From NCBI GenBank assembly GCA_964624465.1, contig CAZUZD010000105.1:1-17956 (forward strand): 17,956 bases of DNA, given 5' to 3'. The notes beneath the pieces are model-generated. The model saw only the letters and a list, made by a program, of their open reading frames with translations. It searched no databases and was not told where the DNA came from. The stretch's first letter is position 1, and each line of letters begins with the position of its first letter. The DNA is from CAZUZD01 sp964624465 (GTDB lineage: Bacteria > Planctomycetota > Planctomycetia > Isosphaerales > Isosphaeraceae). Positions 6,179-13,616 of this stretch are shown here, one piece after another. Both the position numbers and the translations under genes were made by a program.

Positions 6179-7606
6179 ATGACCGCCCTCTCCGACGCCG
6201 TGCTCAACGACCTCTGGTACGACCTCGACCGCCGCGAGGAGCAGCTCCGCGCCATCGTGGCCGACCGCCTGGCGGCGAAGCCCGCCCCCGAGGTCGACGA
6301 CCACATCGTCGCCACCTACTTCTTCGCCTTCCGCACCAACAAGCTCGCCGACGCCGTCAGCGAGATCAGCTACCACGCCACCAGCGGCATCAAGAACCCG
6401 CCCCCCGGCTCGCTCCTCGAGGCCTGCAGCGCCCGCCCTGCTGGCGTCGACGCCTGGGACTCCACCGGCCGCCTCGGCCTGCTGCACGTCGCCTTCCCGC
6501 TCAAGATGATGCTCCAGGGGGACGGCCACCTCACCTCCTGCGATATCCTGCACACCGTCGCCGGCGCCATCATCTTCGACGTCTTCGAGAACCAGGACGC
6601 CCGGCTCGTCAGCCTGCAAATCCCCGAGAAGGTCCTCAAGACGTTCCCCGGCCCGGCGCACGGCCCGAAGGGCCTCCGCAAGCTCACCGGCTTCGCCCCC
6701 GATCAGCCCGCCTTCGGCACCATCCTGAAGCCGACCGCCGGCATCACCGCCGACGACGTGGGCCGGATCGTCGAGGAGGTCGCCGGCTGCCCGCTGCTCA
6801 TGTTCATCAAGGAGGACGAGGACCTCTACCCGAACCTCGACTACTCCCCCGTCGCCGAGCGCACCCGCAAGGCCCTGGCCGCGATCGAGAAGATCAAGCA
6901 CAAGCGCGAGGGGATGGGCCTCGTCTTCGCCCCGCACATCACGGGCGCCCCGCACGAGATCGTCGAGACGGTCAACGCCGTGCTCGACGCCGGCGCCAAC
7001 GGCGTCATGTTCAGCGAGACCTACGCCGGCGGCGCCGTGCGGATGATCCGCGAGGCCACCAAGAATCGGCCCGTGCCGCCGGCGATCTACGGCCACAACG
7101 CGGGCATCGGCACCCGCACGCGGGCCATCTGGCGCGAGGTGATCGACTTCCTCGCCCGCCTCGACGGCATCGACTTCCGCCAGACCGCCCCGATCAAGCC
7201 CGGCACCCCGTTCCTGCGCCCCTATGGCGCCGAGTGGGTCGCCTCCGAGCACGCCTTGAGCAAGCCGGTCGCCGGCATCAACCCGACGATGATCACCCGC
7301 GCCGGGGCGCTCGACCAGGGCAACCTGATCCTCAACCTGGTGCAGGCCGAGGACGCCGGCATCATGGAGAACATCCTGTTCCTGGCCGGCTCGGCGATCA
7401 ACTCGATCAAGAACGACCAGGGCAAGGCCGACCCCGCCTACGGCACCGAGGCCATGCTCCAGGTCCTCGACATCCACCGCGAAGGGGCCCTCCGCGACGT
7501 GCCGACCGAGGAGCACCTGGCGGCGCTGGTCGACCTGGCCCGCCGCAAGGGTTTGAAGGCCCTGAGCTCGGCGCTCAAGCAGCGGTACCCGGGGCAGGTG
7601 AGCTGA
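6179..7606 (+). CDS. RuBisCO-like protein, form IV type
   Basis: A 475-residue homologue of the RuBisCO large subunit, with an N-terminal alpha/beta domain (about 30-150) and a TIM barrel (about 165-460). The segment SLQIPEKVLKTFPGPAHGP aligns with the RuBisCO linker. Retained residues (spinach numbering in brackets) are Lys184 (K175, in ILKPTAGIT), the carbamate/metal set Lys211-Glu-Asp213-Glu214 (K201, D203, E204), His306 (H294) and perhaps Lys340 (loop 6 K334). Lost are K177 (Thr186), R295 (Asn307), H327, N123, E60, the SGG motif near S379 and the GGG motif near 403-405. RuBP carboxylase activity is therefore very unlikely, while Mg2+-assisted enolisation remains possible. Known RLP roles are the methionine-salvage enolase/isomerase reactions and the 3-oxo-isoapionate-4-phosphate decarboxylase and transcarboxylase reactions. 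The second group fits the sugar-enzyme neighbours better. GGTGAG lies 6 nt before the ATG. This is the first gene of a seven-gene co-directional cluster. Confidence 0.94.
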   Translation: MTALSDAVLNDLWYDLDRREEQLRAIVADRLAAKPAPEVDDHIVATYFFAFRTNKLADAVSEISYHATSGIKNPPPGSLLEACSARPAGVDAWDSTGRLGLLHVAFPLKMMLQGDGHLTSCDILHTVAGAIIFDVFENQDARLVSLQIPEKVLKTFPGPAHGPKGLRKLTGFAPDQPAFGTILKPTAGITADDVGRIVEEVAGCPLLMFIKEDEDLYPNLDYSPVAERTRKALAAIEKIKHKREGMGLVFAPHITGAPHEIVETVNAVLDAGANGVMFSETYAGGAVRMIREATKNRPVPPAIYGHNAGIGTRTRAIWREVIDFLARLDGIDFRQTAPIKPGTPFLRPYGAEWVASEHALSKPVAGINPTMITRAGALDQGNLILNLVQAEDAGIMENILFLAGSAINSIKNDQGKADPAYGTEAMLQVLDIHREGALRDVPTEEHLAALVDLARRKGLKALSSALKQRYPGQVS

Positions 7607-7607
7607 C

Positions 7608-8684
7608 ATGATCGCCAAGGACGACCGGCGGCTGCGGGTGGGCGTGCTGGGCTGCGGCCCGATTTCCCAGTTCGCCCACTTCGACGCCTGCCGCAAGGCC
7701 CGCAACGTCGAGCTCCAGGCCCTCTGCGACCTGGCGCCCGACCTGACCGCGCGCATGGCCGCGCAGCACCAGCCGCACTCCGTCTACCACGACTTCGACG
7801 CCATGCTCGCCGACCCGGCCGTCGACGCCGTGCTCATCGGCATCGCCGACCAGTACCACGTCGCCATGGCGCTGAAGGCGATCGAGGCGGGCAAGCCGGT
7901 GCTGGTCGAGAAGCCGCTGGGCGTCACGGTCGAGGAGTGCGCGACCCTCCGCGACCGCGTGCGCGCCAGCGGCCTGGTGCTCCAGGTCGGCAACAACCGC
8001 CGGTTCGATCCGGGGGTCGCCTACGCCGCCAAGTTCGCCCGCGAGGAGATGGGCGGCCTGATGGCGCTCAAGGCGTGGTACTGCGACTCCACGCACCGCT
8101 ACACGATGACCGACAACCTCCAGCCGATCCCGCTCACGAGCCCGCAGGCGCGCCGGCCCGAGGGGAACCCGAAGGCGGACAGGCGCCGCTACTTCGTGCT
8201 GACCCACGGTAGCCACCTGGTCGATACGGCGCGGTTCGTGGGCGGGCCGATCGACGCCGTGCGGGCCCGGCACCTGGCCCGGTTCGATGCCCACTGCTGG
8301 TTCATCGAGGTCGCCTTCGCCGATGGGGCCCTGGGGCACCTCGACCTGACGATCCCGATCCGCGGCGACTTCAACGAGGGGTTCATCGCCTACGGCGAGC
8401 GCGGCAGCGTGGAGTGCCACACGCACCTTCCCTGGTTCCACAAGGCCAGCGACGTGCGCTGCTTCTCCGAGAGCGACCGCACGTACCGCAGCCCGCTCGG
8501 CGAGGACGCGCACACGTACAAGCGCCAGGTCGAGGCGTTCGCCGACAGCGTGCTGAACGGCACGCCCCTGCAAGGCGCCTCGGTCGACGACGGCCTGGCC
8601 GCGATGCGGGCGATGATCGCCATCGCCCGATCGGTCGAGTCGGGCGAGTGGGTGAGCCTGGCGAGCGTCACGGGAGGCGTCTGA
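7608..8684 (+). CDS. Gfo/Idh/MocA family NAD(P)-dependent oxidoreductase
   Basis: A 358-residue dehydrogenase of the glucose-fructose oxidoreductase/inositol dehydrogenase family, which oxidises or reduces a sugar-ring or side-chain hydroxyl with NAD(P). The N-terminal Rossmann fold has VLGCGPIS (Gly15, Gly17). The family motif EKP is at residues 101-103, with Lys102 catalytic, and the conserved active-site His is probably His203 in HGSHLVDTARF. The C-terminal domain is the usual open beta sheet (RGSVECHTHLPWF region). The ATG follows the RLP stop codon after 1 nt, with AGGTGAG at 7596-7602 as ribosome site, so RLP and dehydrogenase are co-transcribed and probably coupled. The substrate cannot be read; the context suggests a sugar, lactone or sugar acid. 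No signal peptide is visible, unlike many planctomycete paralogues that are exported. Confidence 0.93.
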   Translation: MIAKDDRRLRVGVLGCGPISQFAHFDACRKARNVELQALCDLAPDLTARMAAQHQPHSVYHDFDAMLADPAVDAVLIGIADQYHVAMALKAIEAGKPVLVEKPLGVTVEECATLRDRVRASGLVLQVGNNRRFDPGVAYAAKFAREEMGGLMALKAWYCDSTHRYTMTDNLQPIPLTSPQARRPEGNPKADRRRYFVLTHGSHLVDTARFVGGPIDAVRARHLARFDAHCWFIEVAFADGALGHLDLTIPIRGDFNEGFIAYGERGSVECHTHLPWFHKASDVRCFSESDRTYRSPLGEDAHTYKRQVEAFADSVLNGTPLQGASVDDGLAAMRAMIAIARSVESGEWVSLASVTGGV

Positions 8685-8687
8685 CCC

Positions 8688-9533
8688 ATGAGCCTGCCCC
8701 TGGGCATCTTCGCCAAGACGTTCGTCCGCCCGACCGTCGAGGAAACGCTCGACGCCGTCCGCGACGCCGGGCTGACGCACGTGCAGTTCAACCTGTCGAT
8801 CGTCGGGCTGCCGACCCTGCCCGAGGCGATCGACCCGGCGCTCTGCGACCGGATCGCCGCCGCCTGCGCCGGGCGTGGGCTCACCATGGCGGCGATCTCG
8901 GGCACCTACAACATGATCCATCCCGAGCACGACCGCCGCCGCGACGGCCTCAACCGCCTCCGCGTGCTGGCCAGGGCCTGCGAGCGGCTGGGTACGTCGG
9001 TCATCACCTTGTGTTCCGGCACCCGCGACCGCGACGACATGTGGCGGGCGCACCCCAGCAACACGTCGTGGGCCGCCTGGGAGGATCTGGTCGACGCCAT
9101 GGGCGCGGCGCAGACCATCGCGGCCGATCACGGGATGGTCGTCGCGTTCGAGCCCGAGCTGGCCAACGTCGTCGACTCGCCGGCCGAGGCCGTCCGGCTG
9201 ATCGAGCGGCTGGGCGGTCCCCAGCCCCATCTCAAGGTGGTCATCGACCCGGCGAACATCTTCCCCGCCGGCAGCCTGTCGCGCATGGACCAGATCCTCG
9301 ACGAGGCGGTCGAGCTGCTGGGCCCGCACCTCGCGCTGGCTCACGCCAAGGATCTGCATCGCGACGGTGCCGCCGGCGATGCGGCCGCGGGCACGGGGAA
9401 GCTGGACTTTCCCCGCTACCTGGCCGGCCTGAAGCGGGTCGGCTACCACGGCCCCCTGATCCTGCACGGGCTCACGGAGGATCAGGTCCCCACCAGCGTG
9501 GCCTACCTGCGCGGGGTGCTCGCCGGGATCTGA
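8688..9533 (+). CDS. TIM-barrel sugar isomerase/epimerase (AP endonuclease 2 family)
   Basis: A 281-residue xylose-isomerase-like TIM-barrel protein (COG1082 type), a family of ketose epimerases, isomerases and sugar-acid dehydratases. Expected metal ligands are Glu155 (AFEPE), Asp187 (VIDPANIF) and His219 (LAHAKD). The fourth ligand is usually Glu but is His263 here (ILHGL), an uncommon choice that may mark a distinct substrate group. The ATG lies 3 nt after the dehydrogenase stop codon, with GGGAGG at 8672-8677 as ribosome site, so it belongs to the same operon. A plausible role is moving a keto group or epimerising the product of the dehydrogenase before phosphorylation. The exact reaction is unknown. 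Confidence 0.9.
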   Translation: MSLPLGIFAKTFVRPTVEETLDAVRDAGLTHVQFNLSIVGLPTLPEAIDPALCDRIAAACAGRGLTMAAISGTYNMIHPEHDRRRDGLNRLRVLARACERLGTSVITLCSGTRDRDDMWRAHPSNTSWAAWEDLVDAMGAAQTIAADHGMVVAFEPELANVVDSPAEAVRLIERLGGPQPHLKVVIDPANIFPAGSLSRMDQILDEAVELLGPHLALAHAKDLHRDGAAGDAAAGTGKLDFPRYLAGLKRVGYHGPLILHGLTEDQVPTSVAYLRGVLAGI

Positions 9534-9632
9534 CGCGTCTCGATCGACCGTGCCACACGACCTTCCCGGATCGTGCACCGAACGGCCCTCTCCGCCGGAT
9601 CCCAGCACGTCAGACGGCCACGGAGGACCAGC

Positions 9633-10472
9633 ATGGTGAGCCAGAGCGTCGAGCATGAGGGGATCACGTTCCACCTGGTCGATCAGGGGCACGGAATTCC
9701 GCTGATCATCCAGCACGGCCTGGGCGGCGATACGAGCCAGCCGACCACGCTGTTCCAGACCCCCCACGGCTACCGCCTGCTCTCGTTCGACTTCCGCGGC
9801 CATGGCGCCACCCGACCGCTCGGCCCCGTCGACGACCTCCGCATCGAGTGCTTCGCCGACGACCTGCGGGCGATCCTCGACGCTGCCGGCATCGAGCGCG
9901 CCATCGTCGGCGGCATCAGCATGGGGGCCGCCGTCGCGCTGAACTTCGCCGATCGGTTTCCGCATCGCCTGCTCGGCCTGATCCTCTCGCGGCCCGCCTG
10001 GCTCGACGGGCCGTACCCCGAGCACCTACGGATCTTCACGCTCGTCACCGAGCTGATCCAGGCGCACGGGCCGGTCGAGGGCCGCCGGCGGTTCGAGGCG
10101 TCCGCCGCCTACCGCGACCTGCTGGCGATCAACCCCGACAGCGCCCAGACCCTGGCCGGTCATTTCTCGCACCCGCGCGCCATCGAGACCGCCGCCAAGT
10201 TCGACCGCATCGCCCGGGACTGGCCCGGCGTGCCGGCCGACCGCTGGTCGAGGATCACCGTGCCCACGCTCGTGCTCGCCAACGGGCAGGACCCGATCCA
10301 CCCGTTCGCCTACGGCCAGGCGATCGCCGCCGCGATCCCGGGCGCGATGTTCCGCGAGCTGACGCCCAAGGCGGTCAACTTCATGGCCCACGGCATGGAC
10401 GTGCATGCCGCGCTCGGCGACTACCTGGCCTGCCACTTCCCGACCGAACCCTCGGGCCGCGCCGCCTCCTGA
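9633..10472 (+). CDS. Alpha/beta-fold hydrolase, possible lactonase
   Basis: A 279-residue alpha/beta hydrolase. The oxyanion loop is HGLGGD, the nucleophile is Ser96 in GGISMGAA, the acid is probably Asp220 (NGQDPIHP), and the base is His253 or His258 (MAHGMDVH). The general pattern resembles 3-oxoadipate enol-lactonase and related ester/lactone hydrolases. Homology begins at the ATG at 9633, which has a strong GGAGG at 9622-9626, 6 nt upstream; an in-frame GTG at 9573 has no support. The 99-nt gap before the gene is the largest in the cluster and shows no clear promoter or terminator. In a sugar-acid pathway it would suit hydrolysis of a lactone made by the dehydrogenase, but the family is broad and this is inference. 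Confidence 0.9.
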   Translation: MVSQSVEHEGITFHLVDQGHGIPLIIQHGLGGDTSQPTTLFQTPHGYRLLSFDFRGHGATRPLGPVDDLRIECFADDLRAILDAAGIERAIVGGISMGAAVALNFADRFPHRLLGLILSRPAWLDGPYPEHLRIFTLVTELIQAHGPVEGRRRFEASAAYRDLLAINPDSAQTLAGHFSHPRAIETAAKFDRIARDWPGVPADRWSRITVPTLVLANGQDPIHPFAYGQAIAAAIPGAMFRELTPKAVNFMAHGMDVHAALGDYLACHFPTEPSGRAAS

Positions 10473-10541
10473 GCGGGCCGGTCTCGTCATCCCGGATGGT
10501 CTCCTCTCCCATTCTCCCGAAGCCCCAAGGACTGCCCGCCG

Positions 10542-11183
10542 ATGCTCCGGTGTTCCACCTCGCTCTGGTCGGCCGACCTGACGAACCTCGGCGCCGACCT
10601 GAAACGCGTCGCCCCGTACTCCGAGCGGTTCCACCTCGACGTGGCCGACGGCCATTATGTGCCGACGATGCTGTTCTTCCCGGACCTGGTGGCCCAGCTC
10701 CGCAAGCAGACCGACGTGCCGTTCGAGGTCCACCTCATGACCACCGACCCGGCCGCCTGGGTCGAGCCGTTTGCCGAGGCCGGCGCCAACATCCTGATCT
10801 TCTGCCACGACTCGGCCCGCGACCCGCTGGCCCTCCTGAAGGCCATCCGGGCGCGCGGGCTGAAGGCCGGCGTGTCACTGCTGCTCGATGAGGACCTCGA
10901 CGTCCTGGAGCCGCTCTGGCCGCACCTGGACGTGCTCACGATCGTCGGCACGGCGATGGGCATCAAGGGCGCGGAGATGGACGACTCGGTGCCCGACAAG
11001 ATCCGACGCGCGAAGGCGATCATCGCCGAGCGTGGCCTCACGACCGAGATCGAGCTGGACGGCGGCATCCGGCGCCACACGGTGCCGACGCTGGCCGCCG
11101 CCGGGGCCGACTGGATCGTGCCGGGTTCCCTCATGTTCGGCTCGGACCCCGTGGAGATGCGCCAGTGGCTGGCCACCCTGTGA
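10542..11183 (+). CDS. Ribulose-phosphate 3-epimerase-like protein
   Basis: A 213-residue TIM barrel of the ribulose-phosphate 3-epimerase family. The metal/catalytic set is complete: His31 and Asp33 (FHLDVADGHYVP), His64 (EVHLMT) and Asp173 (IELDGGI), and the phosphate-end motif VPGSLMF is present. The usual NPGFGGQ loop is replaced by VGTAMGIKGAE, so it departs from housekeeping Rpe and also from allulose-6-phosphate epimerase AlsE. Epimerisation at C3 of another ketose phosphate is likely, and a decarboxylase or aldolase-like variant cannot be excluded. Its C-terminal codons overlap the start of the PfkB kinase gene. The two probably act in sequence, with the kinase making the phosphorylated ketose that this enzyme uses. 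Confidence 0.88.
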   Translation: MLRCSTSLWSADLTNLGADLKRVAPYSERFHLDVADGHYVPTMLFFPDLVAQLRKQTDVPFEVHLMTTDPAAWVEPFAEAGANILIFCHDSARDPLALLKAIRARGLKAGVSLLLDEDLDVLEPLWPHLDVLTIVGTAMGIKGAEMDDSVPDKIRRAKAIIAERGLTTEIELDGGIRRHTVPTLAAAGADWIVPGSLMFGSDPVEMRQWLATL

Positions 11184-12112
11184 ACCCCGCGCCGCGCTTC
11201 GATGTGCTCGGCCTGGGCATCGTCACCGTCGACGACCTGCTCTACGCCGAGCGCTACCCCGAGGCCGAGTCGAAGGTGGCCGTCCACCAGCGGCTCCGCC
11301 AGGGCGGGGGCCTCACCGGCACCGCGCTGGTCGCCGCCGCCCGGCTCGGCTCACGATGCGCCTACGCCGGCGTGCTCGACGATGGCGAGATGTCGAGCGT
11401 CATCCGCGGCATCCTGACGGCCGAGGGGATCGACCTCTCGTTCGTGCACCCGCGATTGAAGCGGAAGCCAATCCACTCGACGATCATCGTCGACGAGCAG
11501 ACGCAGTCGCGGACGATCTTCTTCGAGAAGGACCCGGCTCCCTACGACGGCGCCGACTGGCCCGACGCCGAGCTGATCCGCTCGGCCCGCGTCCTGTTCC
11601 TGGACCACGACCACGCCGAGCGCGGGATTCGCGCGGCCGGCATCGCCCGCGCGGCCGGCATCCCGATCGTCGCCGACTACGAGCGGAACGAGGGCCCCGG
11701 CTTCGCCGACCTGCTGGCGCTGACCGATCACCCGATCCTGAGCCGCGACTTCGCCACCCGCCTGACGGGCGAGGCGGACCCGGTGCGCGCCCTGCACGCG
11801 GTGTGGACCGAACAGCGGGAGACGGCGGTCGTCACCTGCGGCGACCAGGGGTGCTGGGCCCTCGACCGCACGATGAATGGCACGCCGCAGCACCTGCCCG
11901 CCTTCCGGGTCACGGTCGTCGACACGACGGGTTGCGGCGACGTCTTCCACGGCGCCTATGCCTCGGCCCTGGCGCGCGGCCTGGGCCTGACCGAGCGGTT
12001 GACGTTCGCCGCCGCCGCCGCCGCGCTCAAGGCCAGGGTCCCTGGCGGTCAGGCGGGCATCCCGACGCGCGCCCAGGTCGAGGCCTTCGTGACGGAGCAC
12101 GCCCGCTCATGA
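11165..12112 (+). CDS. PfkB-family carbohydrate kinase
   Basis: A 315-residue ribokinase-fold sugar kinase that moves the ATP gamma-phosphate to a sugar or sugar-acid hydroxyl. Features are an N-terminal lid/strand region, a substrate loop QGGGLTGTALVAAARLG, and the C-terminal signature DTTGCGDVFHGAYA with catalytic base Asp259. Cys257 replaces the usual Ala of GAGD. GGAG at 11153-11156, 8 nt upstream, favours the GTG at 11165; the GTG at 11180, which overlaps the epimerase stop as GTGA, is an alternative that gives 310 residues. The gene overlaps its neighbours on both sides (epimerase stop at 11183; next start ATGA at 12109-12112), so it is clearly part of one transcript. The substrate is not predictable. 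Confidence 0.92.
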   Translation: MAGHPVNPAPRFDVLGLGIVTVDDLLYAERYPEAESKVAVHQRLRQGGGLTGTALVAAARLGSRCAYAGVLDDGEMSSVIRGILTAEGIDLSFVHPRLKRKPIHSTIIVDEQTQSRTIFFEKDPAPYDGADWPDAELIRSARVLFLDHDHAERGIRAAGIARAAGIPIVADYERNEGPGFADLLALTDHPILSRDFATRLTGEADPVRALHAVWTEQRETAVVTCGDQGCWALDRTMNGTPQHLPAFRVTVVDTTGCGDVFHGAYASALARGLGLTERLTFAAAAAALKARVPGGQAGIPTRAQVEAFVTEHARS

Positions 12113-13470
12113 CCCCGCACGACCACGCCCCGCACCTGGCCACGGCCCGCGCGCTGGAAGCGGCCCTGGCCGAGCTGCCGATCCTGGACATCCACACGCA
12201 CCTCGTCGGCGGCCGGCTCTCGGCGCGGGGGCTGCACGATGTGCTGCTTTACCACATGGTCGTCTCCGACCTGTACGCCGCCGGCTGCCCCAGCGGCCGG
12301 CGCCTGACCGAGTTCCCCGGCTGGCCCGACCGCGACGAGGCCCACGCCCGCATCGTCGAGGCGCTCCCGTACCTGCCGGCCATCGCCAATACGAGTTCCG
12401 CCTGGTGCGCGCGGCTGATCCTGGCCGACCTGTACGACTTCCACGAGCCGATCACCGCCAGCAACTGGCGGGCGCTCGACGACCGCATCCGCGAGCGGGC
12501 CGACGATCGCGCCTGGGCGCACGGCCTGCTCGACCGGATGCACATCGCCCGCACCGGCACCGAGCTGGCCCGCCGCGGCGACGGCTCCGACGACGCCCGC
12601 CTGCAATACGCCCTCGAATGGGGCTTCTTCACGCGGACCCAGTGGGGCGAGTTCGACACCGCCCTCTACGAGCTGGAGCGATGCTGGGGTCGATCCCCCG
12701 AGAGCCCCGCCCCCATCGCCGCCGGCGCCCGGCCCGCCACCGACCGTACGATCACGACCCTGGCCGACGTCCACGCCGCGCTCGACCACTACGTGAACGC
12801 CATCCCCTACGCCCAGATCCTCGCCACCGCCACCCACCTCTCCACCGACATCGCCTATCGCGCCGTCAGCGAGTCGGAGATGGAGGCGGCCCTGGCGCGT
12901 CGAACGGTTGCCGGTGCCGCCGAGCGCGACATTTACGCCAGCTACGTGCACGAGGCGTTCCTGTCCGCCCTGGAGCGGCGTAAGGCTCCGATCGTGTTTC
13001 AGTTCAGCCTGGGCGCCGAGCCCCTGCCGCACGAGACCGCCGCGCGGCTGTCGCAGTCCACCATCGCCGCCGTCGGCGACATGATCGGCCGCCACCCCGG
13101 CCTCAGGTTCCAGTGCTTCCTGGCCAGCCGCCACGGCAATCAGTCGCTCTGCACCCTGGCCCGCGAGCTTCCGAACCTGAGCCTGGCCGGCTACTGGTGG
13201 CACAACTTCTTCCCCGACGCCATCCGCCAGGTCATCGGCGAGCGGCTCGACATGCTCCCCGCCACCAAACAGGTCGGCTTCCTCTCGGATGCCTACTGCG
13301 TCGAGTGGACGTACGCCAAGCTCGTCGTCGTCCGCCGCCTGCTGGCCCGCGTCCTGGCCGGCAAGGTGGAGCTGGGCCAGTACACGTTCGACGACGCGGT
13401 GGCCATCGCCCGCACGACCCTCTTCGACGCCCCGGGCCGGCTGGTGGGCATGGCGCCGCGACCGGATTGA
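12109..13470 (+). CDS. Uronate-isomerase-like amidohydrolase-superfamily protein
   Basis: A 453-residue protein of the glucuronate isomerase (UxaC)/amidohydrolase-2 group. UxaC interconverts aldo- and keto-uronates. Visible features are the metal motif ILDIHTHL (His29, His31), the late segment YWWHNFFPDAIRQ that parallels the AWWFND region of UxaC, and SDAYCVEWTYAKLV with the probable metal Asp394, where UxaC has TDSRS. Overall similarity looks distant, so a related isomerase or hydrolase for another acid sugar is possible. The ATG overlaps the kinase stop codon (ATGA), showing translational coupling. It is the last gene of the RLP cluster; a convergent gap with a large inverted repeat follows. 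It is cytosolic, with no signal peptide. Confidence 0.85.
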   Translation: MTPHDHAPHLATARALEAALAELPILDIHTHLVGGRLSARGLHDVLLYHMVVSDLYAAGCPSGRRLTEFPGWPDRDEAHARIVEALPYLPAIANTSSAWCARLILADLYDFHEPITASNWRALDDRIRERADDRAWAHGLLDRMHIARTGTELARRGDGSDDARLQYALEWGFFTRTQWGEFDTALYELERCWGRSPESPAPIAAGARPATDRTITTLADVHAALDHYVNAIPYAQILATATHLSTDIAYRAVSESEMEAALARRTVAGAAERDIYASYVHEAFLSALERRKAPIVFQFSLGAEPLPHETAARLSQSTIAAVGDMIGRHPGLRFQCFLASRHGNQSLCTLARELPNLSLAGYWWHNFFPDAIRQVIGERLDMLPATKQVGFLSDAYCVEWTYAKLVVVRRLLARVLAGKVELGQYTFDDAVAIARTTLFDAPGRLVGMAPRPD

Positions 13471-13506
13471 ATCGATCGCGGCCCTTGCGGGGACCTTTGA
13501 CGGGTG

Positions 13507-13586
13507 CACCGGCGCTGGCGGCCCAGCGCGAGGGGGACCCGACGTGGGCAGCGACCACGAAGCCTCAGCCGCCGCCAGCGCCGGTG
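13507..13586. repeat. Long perfect inverted repeat in a convergent intergenic gap
   Basis: CACCGGCGCTGGCGGC at 13507-13522 is the exact reverse complement of 13571-13586 (16 bp, no mismatch), with a 48-nt spacer. A nested 5-bp stem, CGTGG at 13543-13547 with CCACG at 13555-13559, sits inside the spacer. The element occupies most of the 146-nt gap between two convergent genes, so transcript ending for both strands is the natural role. No T-run follows on either strand. Confidence 0.6.
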
Positions 13587-13616
13587 ATGGGGAACGAGAT
13601 CGGGGGGGCGGTGGGT

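Noticed and set aside
6179..7606. True RuBisCO (Calvin cycle or form III)
   Set aside because: Key RuBP residues (K177, R295, H327, N123, E60 and the Gly-rich phosphate motifs) are not present by eye, and there is no phosphoribulokinase or small subunit nearby.
4520..7756. A 1078-codon minus-strand open frame, and a similar one at 7575-10025
   Set aside because: They run antisense through kynB, kynU, RLP and the dehydrogenase genes, which have clear family motifs. Their translations are low-complexity Arg/Gly/Val/Asp-rich, the usual shadow of high-GC codon bias.
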